Source of the DNA: Rhodobacteraceae bacterium SB2 | GTDB taxonomy: Bacteria > Pseudomonadota > Alphaproteobacteria > Rhodobacterales > Rhodobacteraceae | Length of the DNA: 64,000 bases | NCBI GenBank assembly: GCA_001642945.1 | Contig: LGRT01000023.1 | Span: forward strand, 186,001-250,000 | Reading direction: 5' to 3' | Part shown: in pieces, positions 36,413-44,773 of the stretch | How positions within the stretch are numbered: the stretch's first letter is position 1 | How the letters are laid out: every line of letters starts with the position of its first letter | Program-made: the position numbers and the translations under genes | The notes under the pieces: generated by a model | What the model saw: only the letters and a program-made list of their open reading frames with translations | The model's database searches: none | What the model was told of the DNA's origin: nothing

Positions 36413-38212
36413 TCACTCAGAAATGAACAGATCTGTGAGCGCAAATTGATCCACATCTACCAAGCCAAGATCAGAAATCCGCAAGGCCGGAATCACGACC
36501 AATGCCAATAGGGAATGTTGCATAAAGGCGTTGTTTAATGCGCACCCACACCGTTGCATGCCGCTTAAAATTGTTTGTACTTCCGTGGCCACGTCAGCCG
36601 CGGGTCGATCAGACATCAGCCCCGCAATCGGCAAATGCACCTGCCCAATTTCTGCGCCATCCTGCCAAATCGTAGCCCCGCCGCCAATCTCGCCCAGCCG
36701 GTTGACCGCCTGCGCCATCATCTCTCGATTGGTGCCAACCACGATAATATGATGGCTGTCATGGGCAACGCTGGAAGCAATGGCCATTTCACCCTGATAG
36801 GCAAAGCCTTGTACGAACCCATTGCTGATGCGTCCTGTCGCATGATGACGTTCGACCAAAGCGATTTGGCACACCCCCTTATTGGCTTCTACCAACCCAT
36901 CAATCACCGGTAATTTCGCGCTCAGCGCCTGTGTTGGAGCCTGATTTTCGATCACCCCAATAACTTTCACATGCGCCTCTGCCATATTTGGTGCTGCTGC
37001 AATCTCAAAATCCGTAGCGCCCATGGTTTTTCCAAGATTAACCGTGTTTTTGGCCCCCTCTGGCCATTCATAATGTGGGCACTCGGTCAAAATCTGGCCA
37101 TGTTCGGCAAGTTTCTGGCCGCGCGCAAACACCACTTCAATCGGCAAGGAAACAAGATCAGACGACAAGATAAAATCAGCCCGGCGCCCCGGAGCAATAC
37201 TGCCCAATTCGCGTTCAAGCCCGAAATGTGTGGCGGTATTAATCGTCGCCATTTGCAACGCGATCAAAGGCTCGCAGCCGCAGTCAATTGCGTGGCGCAC
37301 CACCCGATCCATATGCCCCTCATTGACCAAGGTCTCCGAGTGACAATCATCAGTGCATAAAATGAAATTTCTAGGATCTAAATCGCGTTCGGTTATGGCG
37401 GTTATTTGCCGCTCTACATCATACCAAGCCGAGCCCAATCGCAGCATCGCCCGCATCCCCATTCGGGCGCGTAAAACGGCATCAGCCTCGTGCGTGCCTT
37501 CATGGTCATCCGCAGCGCCGCCAGCGGCATAGGCATGAAAGGGCGTGCCCAGATCTGGTGAGGCATAATGCCCCCCGATCACCTTTCCAGCCGCCTGCGT
37601 AGCCGCCATTTCAGCCAGCATTTTTTCATCCCCAGCGATTACGCCGGGATAATTCATCATTTCCCCAAGGCCTATTATGCCCGGCCAGCGCATCGCTTCA
37701 GCAACATCTTGCGGCGTAATTTCAAATCCGGTGGTTTCCAGCCCAGGCGCAGACGGCGCGCAAGAGGGCATTTGCGTGAAAATATTTATCGGTTGCAAGA
37801 GCGCCTCATCATGCATCATCCGAACCCCCGCCAGACCCAGCACATTGGCAATTTCATGCGGGTCGGTAAACATCGTGGTCGTACCATACGGGATAACCGC
37901 CGCGGCAAATTCAGCCGGGATCAGCATGCCGCTTTCGATATGCATATGCCCGTCACACAGGCCGGGAATAAGATAGCGACGGCCCGCATCGATAATTTGT
38001 GTTTTTGGGCCGATACAATGGCGCGCATCCGGCCCAACATAGGCGAACCGACCTCTGACAACGGCAATTTGCCAATTCTCAAGAACCTCTCGCGACTGAA
38101 CATTAACCAACCGGCTGTTTTGAACGACCAGATCGGCAGACGATCGCCCGGCGGCGACAGCAACCAAATCGGCAGCGCAGTCTGCCCAAGATGCAAATTC
38201 ACCCTTCGCCAC
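36413..38212 (-). CDS. ade: adenine deaminase
   Basis: An amidohydrolase-superfamily enzyme converting adenine to hypoxanthine and ammonia. I start at GTG 38212 (VAKGEFASW) because AAGGAGG lies five bases upstream and the resulting 599 residues match known adenine deaminases (about 590); the open frame extends 52 codons further. Metal ligands are in PGLCDGHMHIESGML near residue 100. IGLGEMMNYPGVI, GHYASPDLGTP and LCTDDCHSETL carry further catalytic residues, and the C-terminal domain contains AHDSHHIIVVGTN and IGGGATIWQDG. It supports purine salvage or use of adenine as nitrogen source. Confidence 0.95.
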   Translation of the reverse strand: MAKGEFASWADCAADLVAVAAGRSSADLVVQNSRLVNVQSREVLENWQIAVVRGRFAYVGPDARHCIGPKTQIIDAGRRYLIPGLCDGHMHIESGMLIPAEFAAAVIPYGTTTMFTDPHEIANVLGLAGVRMMHDEALLQPINIFTQMPSCAPSAPGLETTGFEITPQDVAEAMRWPGIIGLGEMMNYPGVIAGDEKMLAEMAATQAAGKVIGGHYASPDLGTPFHAYAAGGAADDHEGTHEADAVLRARMGMRAMLRLGSAWYDVERQITAITERDLDPRNFILCTDDCHSETLVNEGHMDRVVRHAIDCGCEPLIALQMATINTATHFGLERELGSIAPGRRADFILSSDLVSLPIEVVFARGQKLAEHGQILTECPHYEWPEGAKNTVNLGKTMGATDFEIAAAPNMAEAHVKVIGVIENQAPTQALSAKLPVIDGLVEANKGVCQIALVERHHATGRISNGFVQGFAYQGEMAIASSVAHDSHHIIVVGTNREMMAQAVNRLGEIGGGATIWQDGAEIGQVHLPIAGLMSDRPAADVATEVQTILSGMQRCGCALNNAFMQHSLLALVVIPALRISDLGLVDVDQFALTDLFISE

Positions 38213-38449
38213 ATTCACCTCCTTGCCTGATCTCTGATCGCAACGGTATGGGGCTAACGGCAGGCTGTAAAGATTTTTACCATGCCACGCTACGTTTGCA
38301 GCGAAACGCACAACGTTGCGCGATTGGTGCAGTGCGGCGATCACCTCTGTTCCCGCAAAGCACAGCACCTGCCGCGGACAAGCTGATCAAATCAGCGCAG
38401 TCTCATGAAATCGGCCCACATCTCGGCCTTGGGACGTGCGGATTTAGCT

Positions 38450-38659
38450 TTAACACATAGCGCGAAACGCAGTGCGCGTTTGGCTCTGACTTGCGAGCTC
38501 ATGCGCCAGAAGCCGTCCATCAGATGTCAACCCGCCAGTTGCATTAAACCAGCCGCGCTCACTCCCATAATCAAAAAAGGATTGCTCAAGGTTTGAGGTC
38601 ATTATCGAGCACATTTGAACGACCGCGCCGTATTGCGTCTCATATTGTTTATCCGACAT
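38450..38659 (-). CDS. small hypothetical protein
   Basis: A 69-residue product if started at ATG 38659 (MSDKQYETQYGAVVQMC), which has GAGG at a good distance. It contains MTSNLEQSFFDYGSERGWFN, then GGLTSDGRLLAHELASQS, with a regular distribution of charged and aromatic residues like a real protein. I do not recognise a family. It lies upstream of ade on the same strand, 237 bases away; that gap holds nothing recognisable. AT-rich DNA before its start (38700-38780) could hold promoters for it and the next gene region. Confidence 0.45.
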   Translation of the reverse strand: MSDKQYETQYGAVVQMCSIMTSNLEQSFFDYGSERGWFNATGGLTSDGRLLAHELASQSQTRTAFRAMC

Positions 38660-38830
38660 TTTTGACCTCATAATTATTTGACAGTCCTTCTGTCTAAACA
38701 ACCTCGAGAGTAAAATAAATTTAAAAAAAATTTAAATTAATTAAAAAAATTAAAAGACTAAATGCTTATTTTTGTTTTAGATCAGCACATTGATCTCAGC
38801 GGGCGACGACACATGCGCAGAAACCGGACC

Positions 38831-39784
38831 TCAGCTGCAAAACGTGAACCGTCCTTTGCCCCGACGCTTTGAGTGGTAAAGCGCCTGATCAACAGCTTGC
38901 AAAATATCGATCATTGACCAGCGTTCCGCTGCCTCGACGATCCGTCCCCCCATGCTGAGGCCAAGCTGAACTTTGTGGGTTTGAATGGTCAAAGGAGGTT
39001 TCAATCTCGCTAGAAGGCGCTCAGCCAAGCCCAACAACTCAGTCGGATCATTCGTACCCGTTATGAGCAATATAAATTCATCTCCCCCCAACCGAACTGC
39101 CACATCATGCGCCCTAATTTCTTGGCGCAAAATATTGCTCAGCTCTACCAAGACCCGATCTCCAACCGGATGCCCAAGCTGATCATTGACCGTTTTAAAA
39201 TGATCCAGATCAAGCTGTATGATCCCAAATGATATATTTTGGCGCGCAAAGCTTGCCAAGCTTTCGATCAGGCTCCGACGGTTTCCCAAACCCGTCAAAG
39301 GATCTGTCAGCGCTGCAATTTCTGCATTTTTCTTTGCCCCCTCTATGCGCTGCGTGACCGCACGCGACGCTGCGCGCACCGCAGATTGTGCCTCGAGTAA
39401 ACACAGCATATCAACCGCCAGTTCCGAGGGGCCAAAATCTGCATGGGTCAACTCAAAACACTCGGCAGTTTCTTTCAACGCCATACCGAAGGAAATCGGG
39501 ATGATTGCCTTGTCCCGATCTTGCAATCGCAACACCACCCCATTCCACCGCAAATCCAGAAAGCGACGCAACGATAGGTGAAACTTTTGCCCATCCAATT
39601 CAAACATCGAACAGCCGCGCAAGTGCCCGCTGCGCGGCTTAATCGAAAAAAGATCAAGCACGTGCTGCAGGCGCGCTGTTTCACCTTGGAGAATTTTCTG
39701 CATCGTCGGCGCAACATGCTCAATCACACCAGCGCGATTGATGATTAGGTGACAGGGGCAAAGAATGTTTAGAATATTATCCAT
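38831..39784 (-). CDS. diguanylate cyclase with N-terminal HNOBA sensor domain
   Basis: Start at ATG 39784 (MDNILNILCPCHL), which overlaps the H-NOX-like stop; the longer frame lies in that gene. The 317-residue protein has an HNOBA (H-NOX-associated) PAS-like domain at residues 1-135 and a short helix at 135-155 (SRAVTQRIEGAKKNAEIAAL). A GGDEF domain follows from 158 (LTDPLTGLGNRRSL). The active site RLGGDEF (233-237) is intact, and RAHD at 224-227 is the product-inhibition site. It should make cyclic di-GMP under control of the H-NOX-like partner, as in other NO-signalling pairs. Confidence 0.9.
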   Translation of the reverse strand: MDNILNILCPCHLIINRAGVIEHVAPTMQKILQGETARLQHVLDLFSIKPRSGHLRGCSMFELDGQKFHLSLRRFLDLRWNGVVLRLQDRDKAIIPISFGMALKETAECFELTHADFGPSELAVDMLCLLEAQSAVRAASRAVTQRIEGAKKNAEIAALTDPLTGLGNRRSLIESLASFARQNISFGIIQLDLDHFKTVNDQLGHPVGDRVLVELSNILRQEIRAHDVAVRLGGDEFILLITGTNDPTELLGLAERLLARLKPPLTIQTHKVQLGLSMGGRIVEAAERWSMIDILQAVDQALYHSKRRGKGRFTFCS

Positions 39785-40370
39785 TTGATGGACCGCGCGC
39801 CGCCAACTTAAACCCCTGCGCCACCGCGAAACGGTCATCGACCAACGTTATCTGGATCACCGCCGAACCCGTGTCGGCGAAATGTGCCAAACGGATCAGC
39901 GCACCATAATCATCGGCCATGGCGTGCAAAATACCGATACATAAAAAGGTGAATTCAGACCATGATGGGGCAAGCCTTATTGAAATTTGATTTTTAGCTC
40001 CGCACACCACGTTGATTTGCGGTAGGTTTAAGTCTGGCATGATAAGGTCAATTCGGGCGTTGAACTCATTCAATGAAAATAAGGAATCGCGAAAATCAAC
40101 TCCACCAAACCGTAACAATCTGCGAACCCCGTCCTGGTTTCGATGCACCACCAGATAAGTTCCCATATCCTCAAGAATATCGGCGTTTGGTTTATTCAAA
40201 ATTCGAGATAGCTGGTTCAAAAGAGCATAGCTATCCTGATCTGGATAGCACAGCATGGCTTCATAAAACGCCACGGCATGCGGGCATGCAGAAACAACTT
40301 TTTGCCACAACCCAAACCCGTATGTATCAATTGTAAAACGCTCTAGCGCTTTGTTCACAACCCCATGCAC
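39777..40370 (-). CDS. H-NOX-like (haem NO-binding fold) protein lacking the usual proximal histidine
   Basis: I start at GTG 40370 (MHGVVNKALERFTIDTYG), which matches H-NOX family starts and has GGAG eight bases upstream. The 197-residue product shows the H-NOX fold (LEDMGTYLV near 66, RRLLRFGG near 83, IMPDLNLP near 110). At the position where H-NOX proteins carry the haem-ligating His (about 102 in a DEVHLQL-type helix), this protein has Asn104 in SLNEFNARID. The YxSxR haem-propionate motif is also not recognisable. It is translationally coupled to an HNOBA-GGDEF cyclase and probably regulates it, but whether it binds haem is doubtful. Confidence 0.82.
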   Translation of the reverse strand: MHGVVNKALERFTIDTYGFGLWQKVVSACPHAVAFYEAMLCYPDQDSYALLNQLSRILNKPNADILEDMGTYLVVHRNQDGVRRLLRFGGVDFRDSLFSLNEFNARIDLIMPDLNLPQINVVCGAKNQISIRLAPSWSEFTFLCIGILHAMADDYGALIRLAHFADTGSAVIQITLVDDRFAVAQGFKLAARGPSNG

Positions 40371-40492
40371 GATAACTTCTCCCCCAACAAACATGGCCTG
40401 CTTAGGTTAGAAAATCGTAAACAAATCCGCACAAAATTGCAGGCATTGCAGCGCCTATCTTTTGCCGGCGGATTTTCGGCCGATGCTGGGAT

Positions 40493-42052
40493 CTAAAAAT
40501 CGGTTGGTGCACCGCCTTCACGTTTGCGGCGCGCAACAAAATCCGCCAGCGCATCCCGCCGAGAGACCTCAAGCGCAGGCGGTTCAAATTCAGCCAAGAT
40601 TTGCTGATACAGCGCATGTGCGCGCTCAGGCGTCCAAAGCGCCCCCGACGCCTCCCAACCTTCAAAATTACTCCATTCAGATAAGAAAGGCTGGTAAAAG
40701 GCGGTACTGTAGCGCTCTTGCGTATGGGCGGTTCCAAAAAAATGGCCGTCATTGCCAACGCTTTTAATGGCCTCTAGGGCAATCTCTTGCGCACCCGTTG
40801 CCACCAAATCTGGATCCATATAGCGTTGGATTTGTTGAAGTATTTCACAATCCATCAAAAATTTTTCTGGGCTGGCAATCAAGCCTCCCTCCAGCCAACC
40901 AGCAGCATGATAGACCATATTGCTGCCCGATTGTACCGCGGCCCAAAGGCTGTTTGATGTTTCCCACATTGCTTGCCCATCCGGCACATTGGCAGCGCAC
41001 ACCCCAGATGAGCGCAAGGGCAATCCGTAGAACCGCGCCATCTGTCCAGTCATTTGCGTGGCCCGCATATATTCGGGCGTTCCAAAAGCCGGGGCGCCAG
41101 TTTTCATATCCACATTCGAGGTAAAAGTGCCAAGCGCACAGGCAGCCCCAGGCCTAATCCATTGCGCCAAAGCCACCGCGCATAACGCTTCCGCGATCGA
41201 TTGCGCCACCGCCCCGGATAAGGTCACCGGCGCCATCGCACCAGCCAAAGTAAAAGGCGTAACCACCAGACCTTGATTGCGCCGCGCAAGCCGCATCCAC
41301 CCATCCAGCATCGGAAAATCATGTTTGAGCGGAGAAGTGGAATTGATATTCGTGTACATTTTTGGGCTGGCCTCAAATTCGGCATCGCTCCAACCGCCTG
41401 CGAGGCGCACCATTTCCACCACATCTTCAACCCGTTCCCGCCCCAAGGAATAGGCATGCGCCACCTTATCGCTGAGCGTCAATTTATCGTATAACACATC
41501 CAGATGGCGGGTACTGGCGTGCAGGTCCACAGGCTCGACCGGATAGCCCCCGACAAAGTGAATGCAGTTAAAGTATTGGCTGAGTTTGATCAGATTTTGG
41601 CAGGTTTCGCGCGTTCCGGGTACTTTTGCATTCAGCTTTACATCCCAATAATTGGGCGGCGACGAAACATTGCCAAATAAAATATAACGGCCGCCGATGA
41701 TCAATTTCCGATCAGGGTTGCGCGGCGTTATCGTCCATTGGCTGGGCGCTTTGGACACCATATCCATCACAAAATGCCGGTCCATCCGCACGTTCGTGCC
41801 GCGTACCGTGCAACCCGCTTGTTGCAAAATAGCGCAAGCTTCTGGGTTCAGAAACTCAATACCGATTTCTTCCAGAATGTGCATCGCACCTTCATGAATG
41901 GCCTCAACACCCTGATCCGTTAAAGGCGCGATTGGCGGATCGCAATTGACCGGCAAATGCCAGGGCATCTGGTTGATCTCCGAAGCGCTCCGCCGTTTTG
42001 CATTTCCAGCCCGGCCCCCGCCGCGCCTCCGCTTTTCCGATTGACCCGACAT
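40493..42052 (-). CDS. MttB-superfamily methyltransferase, non-pyrrolysine type
   Basis: About 519 residues from ATG 42052 (MSGQSEKRRRGG), chosen for the AGGGA ribosome site; six codons upstream is another ATG. It belongs to the trimethylamine methyltransferase (MttB) family: EGAMHILEEIGIEFLNPEA near the start, MYTNINSTSPLKHD, and SGSNMVYHAAGWLEGGL and GHFFGTAHTQERY later. There is no in-frame TAG, so it is the pyrrolysine-free branch that includes glycine-betaine methyltransferases. Such enzymes pass a methyl group to a corrinoid protein; no corrinoid protein gene is in the window. Roseobacters hold several such paralogues of unknown substrate. Confidence 0.88.
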   Translation of the reverse strand: MSGQSEKRRRGGGRAGNAKRRSASEINQMPWHLPVNCDPPIAPLTDQGVEAIHEGAMHILEEIGIEFLNPEACAILQQAGCTVRGTNVRMDRHFVMDMVSKAPSQWTITPRNPDRKLIIGGRYILFGNVSSPPNYWDVKLNAKVPGTRETCQNLIKLSQYFNCIHFVGGYPVEPVDLHASTRHLDVLYDKLTLSDKVAHAYSLGRERVEDVVEMVRLAGGWSDAEFEASPKMYTNINSTSPLKHDFPMLDGWMRLARRNQGLVVTPFTLAGAMAPVTLSGAVAQSIAEALCAVALAQWIRPGAACALGTFTSNVDMKTGAPAFGTPEYMRATQMTGQMARFYGLPLRSSGVCAANVPDGQAMWETSNSLWAAVQSGSNMVYHAAGWLEGGLIASPEKFLMDCEILQQIQRYMDPDLVATGAQEIALEAIKSVGNDGHFFGTAHTQERYSTAFYQPFLSEWSNFEGWEASGALWTPERAHALYQQILAEFEPPALEVSRRDALADFVARRKREGGAPTDF

Positions 42053-42163
42053 TTCGATCCCTGCAGCCACCTTCTACACCACCACGAAAGGGCGGAATCG
42101 CACGTAAAACCTGCCCGTTACCGACCTTTTTCGTCGTTTTTAACAAGCGTCAGGGCGAGCGGA

Positions 42164-42856
42164 TCAGCGCAGGTTCAAATAGCTTGGGATATGGCTGATA
42201 TCTGGCAAAACAACATCCGCATAAGCTTGCAAGGTCCGCTGATCTGCCAAACCACTCAGCACGCCGATACAATGCATACCGGCCGCTTTTCCTGCGATTA
42301 AATCATGCGTACTATCACCAACCATCGCAACGTGGCTGGGTAAAATGCCAACCGATGCGCAAAACGCAAGCAATGGCTCGGCTGATGGCTTGGCGCCAAA
42401 CCCACTGTCATAACCCGCGATAAAATCCAGTTTTTGAGCAACGCCAACGGCATCAAGATGGGCGCGAGCACCCGCTTCTGCATCATTGGTCATCACTCCT
42501 AGTTTTAGCCCGTTCAGCTGTAAAAGATCGAAAAACGCAACCAAAGGCGAAATTTCCATAACCGGGGCCTTTAAGCTTTCTTGCGTTAAAAAATCTTCCA
42601 GCTCTTGTTCGCTGATCCCGTCAAGCTCTCCAATTAAAGCCTCAACCAAATCTTGGTTGGTGCCAGCTATTGCAACGCTATGCGCGAAAAATGCCTGTTC
42701 TGAGAGATCAAAATCAATCGCCTCCGCCAGCTTTTTTTGTTTTGTTAAATCGCCCTGACTAAGCTGCGCTAAAACATTCAGAAACCAGCCGCTCCACGTT
42801 GCTTGAAAATCAAATAAAGTGCCATCTTTATCAAATAGTAAACCATCACATCGCAT
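42164..42856 (-). CDS. HAD-superfamily hydrolase, phosphoglycolate phosphatase-like
   Basis: A 230-residue phosphatase from ATG 42856 (MRCDGLLFDKDGTLFDF). Motif I is DKDGTLFD with the nucleophile Asp, motif II is GVMTNDAEAGA with Thr, motif III is the Lys in SGFGAKPSAEP and motif IV is MVGDSTHDLIAGKAAG. The alpha-helical cap between residues about 20-95 is the subfamily I type seen in phosphoglycolate and pyrophosphate phosphatases. It lies in line between DUF3572 and the MttB-like gene on the same strand. Substrate not determinable from motifs. Confidence 0.88.
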   Translation of the reverse strand: MRCDGLLFDKDGTLFDFQATWSGWFLNVLAQLSQGDLTKQKKLAEAIDFDLSEQAFFAHSVAIAGTNQDLVEALIGELDGISEQELEDFLTQESLKAPVMEISPLVAFFDLLQLNGLKLGVMTNDAEAGARAHLDAVGVAQKLDFIAGYDSGFGAKPSAEPLLAFCASVGILPSHVAMVGDSTHDLIAGKAAGMHCIGVLSGLADQRTLQAYADVVLPDISHIPSYLNLR

Positions 42857-42912
42857 CAAATCTCTTCCATATATTTTTGCGTTTTAAAGCCGAGGACAAA
42901 GGCCGATACCGC

Positions 42913-43191
42913 TCACGTCCAATGCACAATCGCGCCTCCGGGCAAGGCCTGCCGGGCCAGACCAATCATATTTGGGTCGCAGTGACACGCTTCAGCACAA
43001 TCCAACACCCATTGATCTTCCAGCAATATAAAATCAAGCACGGCCAGCAAAAACTCGGAAGATTGTGCTTGCGCTTTCAAATCAGCAACCGAGCTGCCAC
43101 TGGCATTTAGGAAAAGCGATAAAACATCCTCATCCTGCGCCATCCAAGCCAAAGCCTCTAACGCAAAAATTTCTGCCGAATGGGGTGTCAT
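42913..43191 (-). CDS. DUF3572 family protein
   Basis: A 92-residue alphaproteobacterial protein. AEIFALEALAWMAQDEDVL, then FLNASGSSVADLKAQA and EFLLAVLDFILLEDQWV define the DUF3572 family. Function is unknown, but the gene is regularly found beside the divK/pleD region, and here it is divergent from the split PleD-like gene (91 bases apart). That conserved neighbourhood supports the PleD assignment. The terminal residues PGGAIVHWT are typical. Confidence 0.85.
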   Translation of the reverse strand: MTPHSAEIFALEALAWMAQDEDVLSLFLNASGSSVADLKAQAQSSEFLLAVLDFILLEDQWVLDCAEACHCDPNMIGLARQALPGGAIVHWT

Positions 43192-43282
43192 GACAAGATC
43201 CGTGTTTGGGGGAAATGATTTATTAACACAAATCTATAAAATTATACTCAAATTATAACAAGCTTTAGAAATTGCCATTGCC

Positions 43283-43807
43283 ATGTCAGGACATCTTCTG
43301 CTTTACAGCCCAAAAACCAAAACCCAACTGCCGGTGGGGCAGATTTTGCGCGATGCCCTGTATCATGTCACCACAGCGTCATCTCGCGCAGAATTTGAAA
43401 GCTATGCGCCCCATCGGATTTGGGATTGCCTTATCATTTTAGGTGGATCACCCAGCTTATTGCATCAACTCAGCGCAATAACACCAAATCAAAAAATGCC
43501 GATAATCGTTATTTTAGAGGCTCACAACAGCGGCTGTCGGATGCAATTTTTACGCGCGGGCGCAGATGAAATTTTGCAACGTCCGATCACGGGAAAGGCA
43601 CTCTTATCAAGGTTGCGCAGCCTGCTCCGTCGCCGGCGTGCGCACCAAGAATTTACGCTGCGTGCAGACACGAATCGCGCGTTGGGTTTTCACGAAGCCA
43701 AAGCCGTCTTTCAATCAAAACCAAAATGCGTAGTGATCCAAATCCACCATGATCAAACCCATGCCATGCTCGATAAGTTTCACGCTTTAAAAGAGTATTC
43801 CCTTTAA
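43283..43807 (+). CDS. pleD: PleD-like response regulator, N-terminal part before an in-frame TAA
   Basis: The first 174 codons of a PleD-type protein. A receiver-like domain covers residues 4-115, but the phosphorylation site is lost: the paired acids are replaced (LLLYSPKTK), the usual acceptor strand reads CLIILGGSPS, and the conserved Lys is Arg (ILQRPI). A second receiver begins near residue 135. TAA at 43805-43807 ends the frame inside this second receiver, after KEYSL. The same frame continues through the rest of the second receiver and a full GGDEF domain; the joined length of about 455 residues equals known PleD proteins. Confidence 0.8.
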   Translation: MSGHLLLYSPKTKTQLPVGQILRDALYHVTTASSRAEFESYAPHRIWDCLIILGGSPSLLHQLSAITPNQKMPIIVILEAHNSGCRMQFLRAGADEILQRPITGKALLSRLRSLLRRRRAHQEFTLRADTNRALGFHEAKAVFQSKPKCVVIQIHHDQTHAMLDKFHALKEYSL

Positions 43808-43825
43808 ATCACCACGCCTGCCGCT

Positions 43826-44650
43826 TTGTTTCTTACGGACCAAAAAAGGCCCTCAAACCTGTGCTATATCTTGCTCGATATCGCGCAAAACCCGCTGATT
43901 GCGCATAATTTACTGCTAAGCATGCGCACGCATGATCTTACGCGCCATGCAGCGATTATCCTTGCCAGCGCTAGCATCGAAACGGCAAAAACGCTTGCTG
44001 CTCTGGATCTGGGCGCAGATGATGTGCTTTTTCCAACGTTTTCGGGCTCAGAAATTGCCCATCGCATCGCAACCCAATTAGAACATAAACGGGTCAACGA
44101 TCACTTGCGCGCGATGGTCCAAGAAGGGTTTAAAGCCGCGGTCACCGATCCGTTAACGGGGCTTTATAATCGGCGCTACGCGATGACCCATTTGTGTCAC
44201 CAGTTTCAGCGCGCCACGCAAGGACAAACCGATCTTGCTCTTTTCGTGCTTGACCTGGATTTTTTCAAACGTGTCAATGACATCTATGGCCATGCGGCGG
44301 GCGATCAAGTTCTGCGCCGCGTTGCAAAGCTGCTGCAACACGTCACACGGGCCTCTGACATGGTTGCGCGCTTTGGCGGCGAAGAATTCCTAGTTGTGTT
44401 GCCCGACGCCTCAGCGGAAATAGCGGGTAATATCGCAGAGCGGGTTTGTACGATGATCCGCCGCCTTAAAATCGAGCCCAATTTAATCGAAATAACCGCC
44501 AGTATTGGCGTGAGTTTGAGGTATAACGCCGCCCAAACCCATGTTCACCTGACCGCGCAGGAATTGCTGAAACAGGCAGATCGGGCGCTTTACCGCGCAA
44601 AGGCCATGGGGCGCGACCGCGTATCATACTTTGCTGAACAAGCGGCTTAG
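43826..44650 (+). CDS. pleD: PleD-like diguanylate cyclase, C-terminal part after the in-frame TAA
   Basis: Same frame as 43283-43807, separated by TAA. Coding similarity resumes at once after the stop (ITTPAALFLTDQ), so this is the remainder of one ancestral gene. If translated alone it may start at TTG 43826; no good ribosome site is visible. It holds the rest of receiver 2 (residues 1-90) and a GGDEF domain (105-270) with LTGLYNRRYA, RFGGEEF at 184-188 and the inhibitory RASD at 175-178, all intact. It should synthesise cyclic di-GMP if made. The 274 residues alone would form an unregulated or re-regulated cyclase. Confidence 0.82.
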   Translation: MFLTDQKRPSNLCYILLDIAQNPLIAHNLLLSMRTHDLTRHAAIILASASIETAKTLAALDLGADDVLFPTFSGSEIAHRIATQLEHKRVNDHLRAMVQEGFKAAVTDPLTGLYNRRYAMTHLCHQFQRATQGQTDLALFVLDLDFFKRVNDIYGHAAGDQVLRRVAKLLQHVTRASDMVARFGGEEFLVVLPDASAEIAGNIAERVCTMIRRLKIEPNLIEITASIGVSLRYNAAQTHVHLTAQELLKQADRALYRAKAMGRDRVSYFAEQAA

Positions 44651-44773
44651 AAACTGCCGAAGATCGCATTTTTTCGCTTCCATGGCAGATATCCCTTGAA
44701 GGCTAAAGGCTTTGACGATTAGATCGCGCCGCGCAGAGGCGCTTGAAGCTCCTAATCAAGAAGAGGCGGCATT

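Noticed and set aside
38213-38449. Purine riboswitch before adenine deaminase
   Set aside because: No purine aptamer core or typical P1/P2/P3 arrangement was visible.
40493-42052. Possible pyrrolysine codon in the MttB-like gene
   Set aside because: The frame has no in-frame TAG and is complete, so it belongs to the pyrrolysine-free branch.
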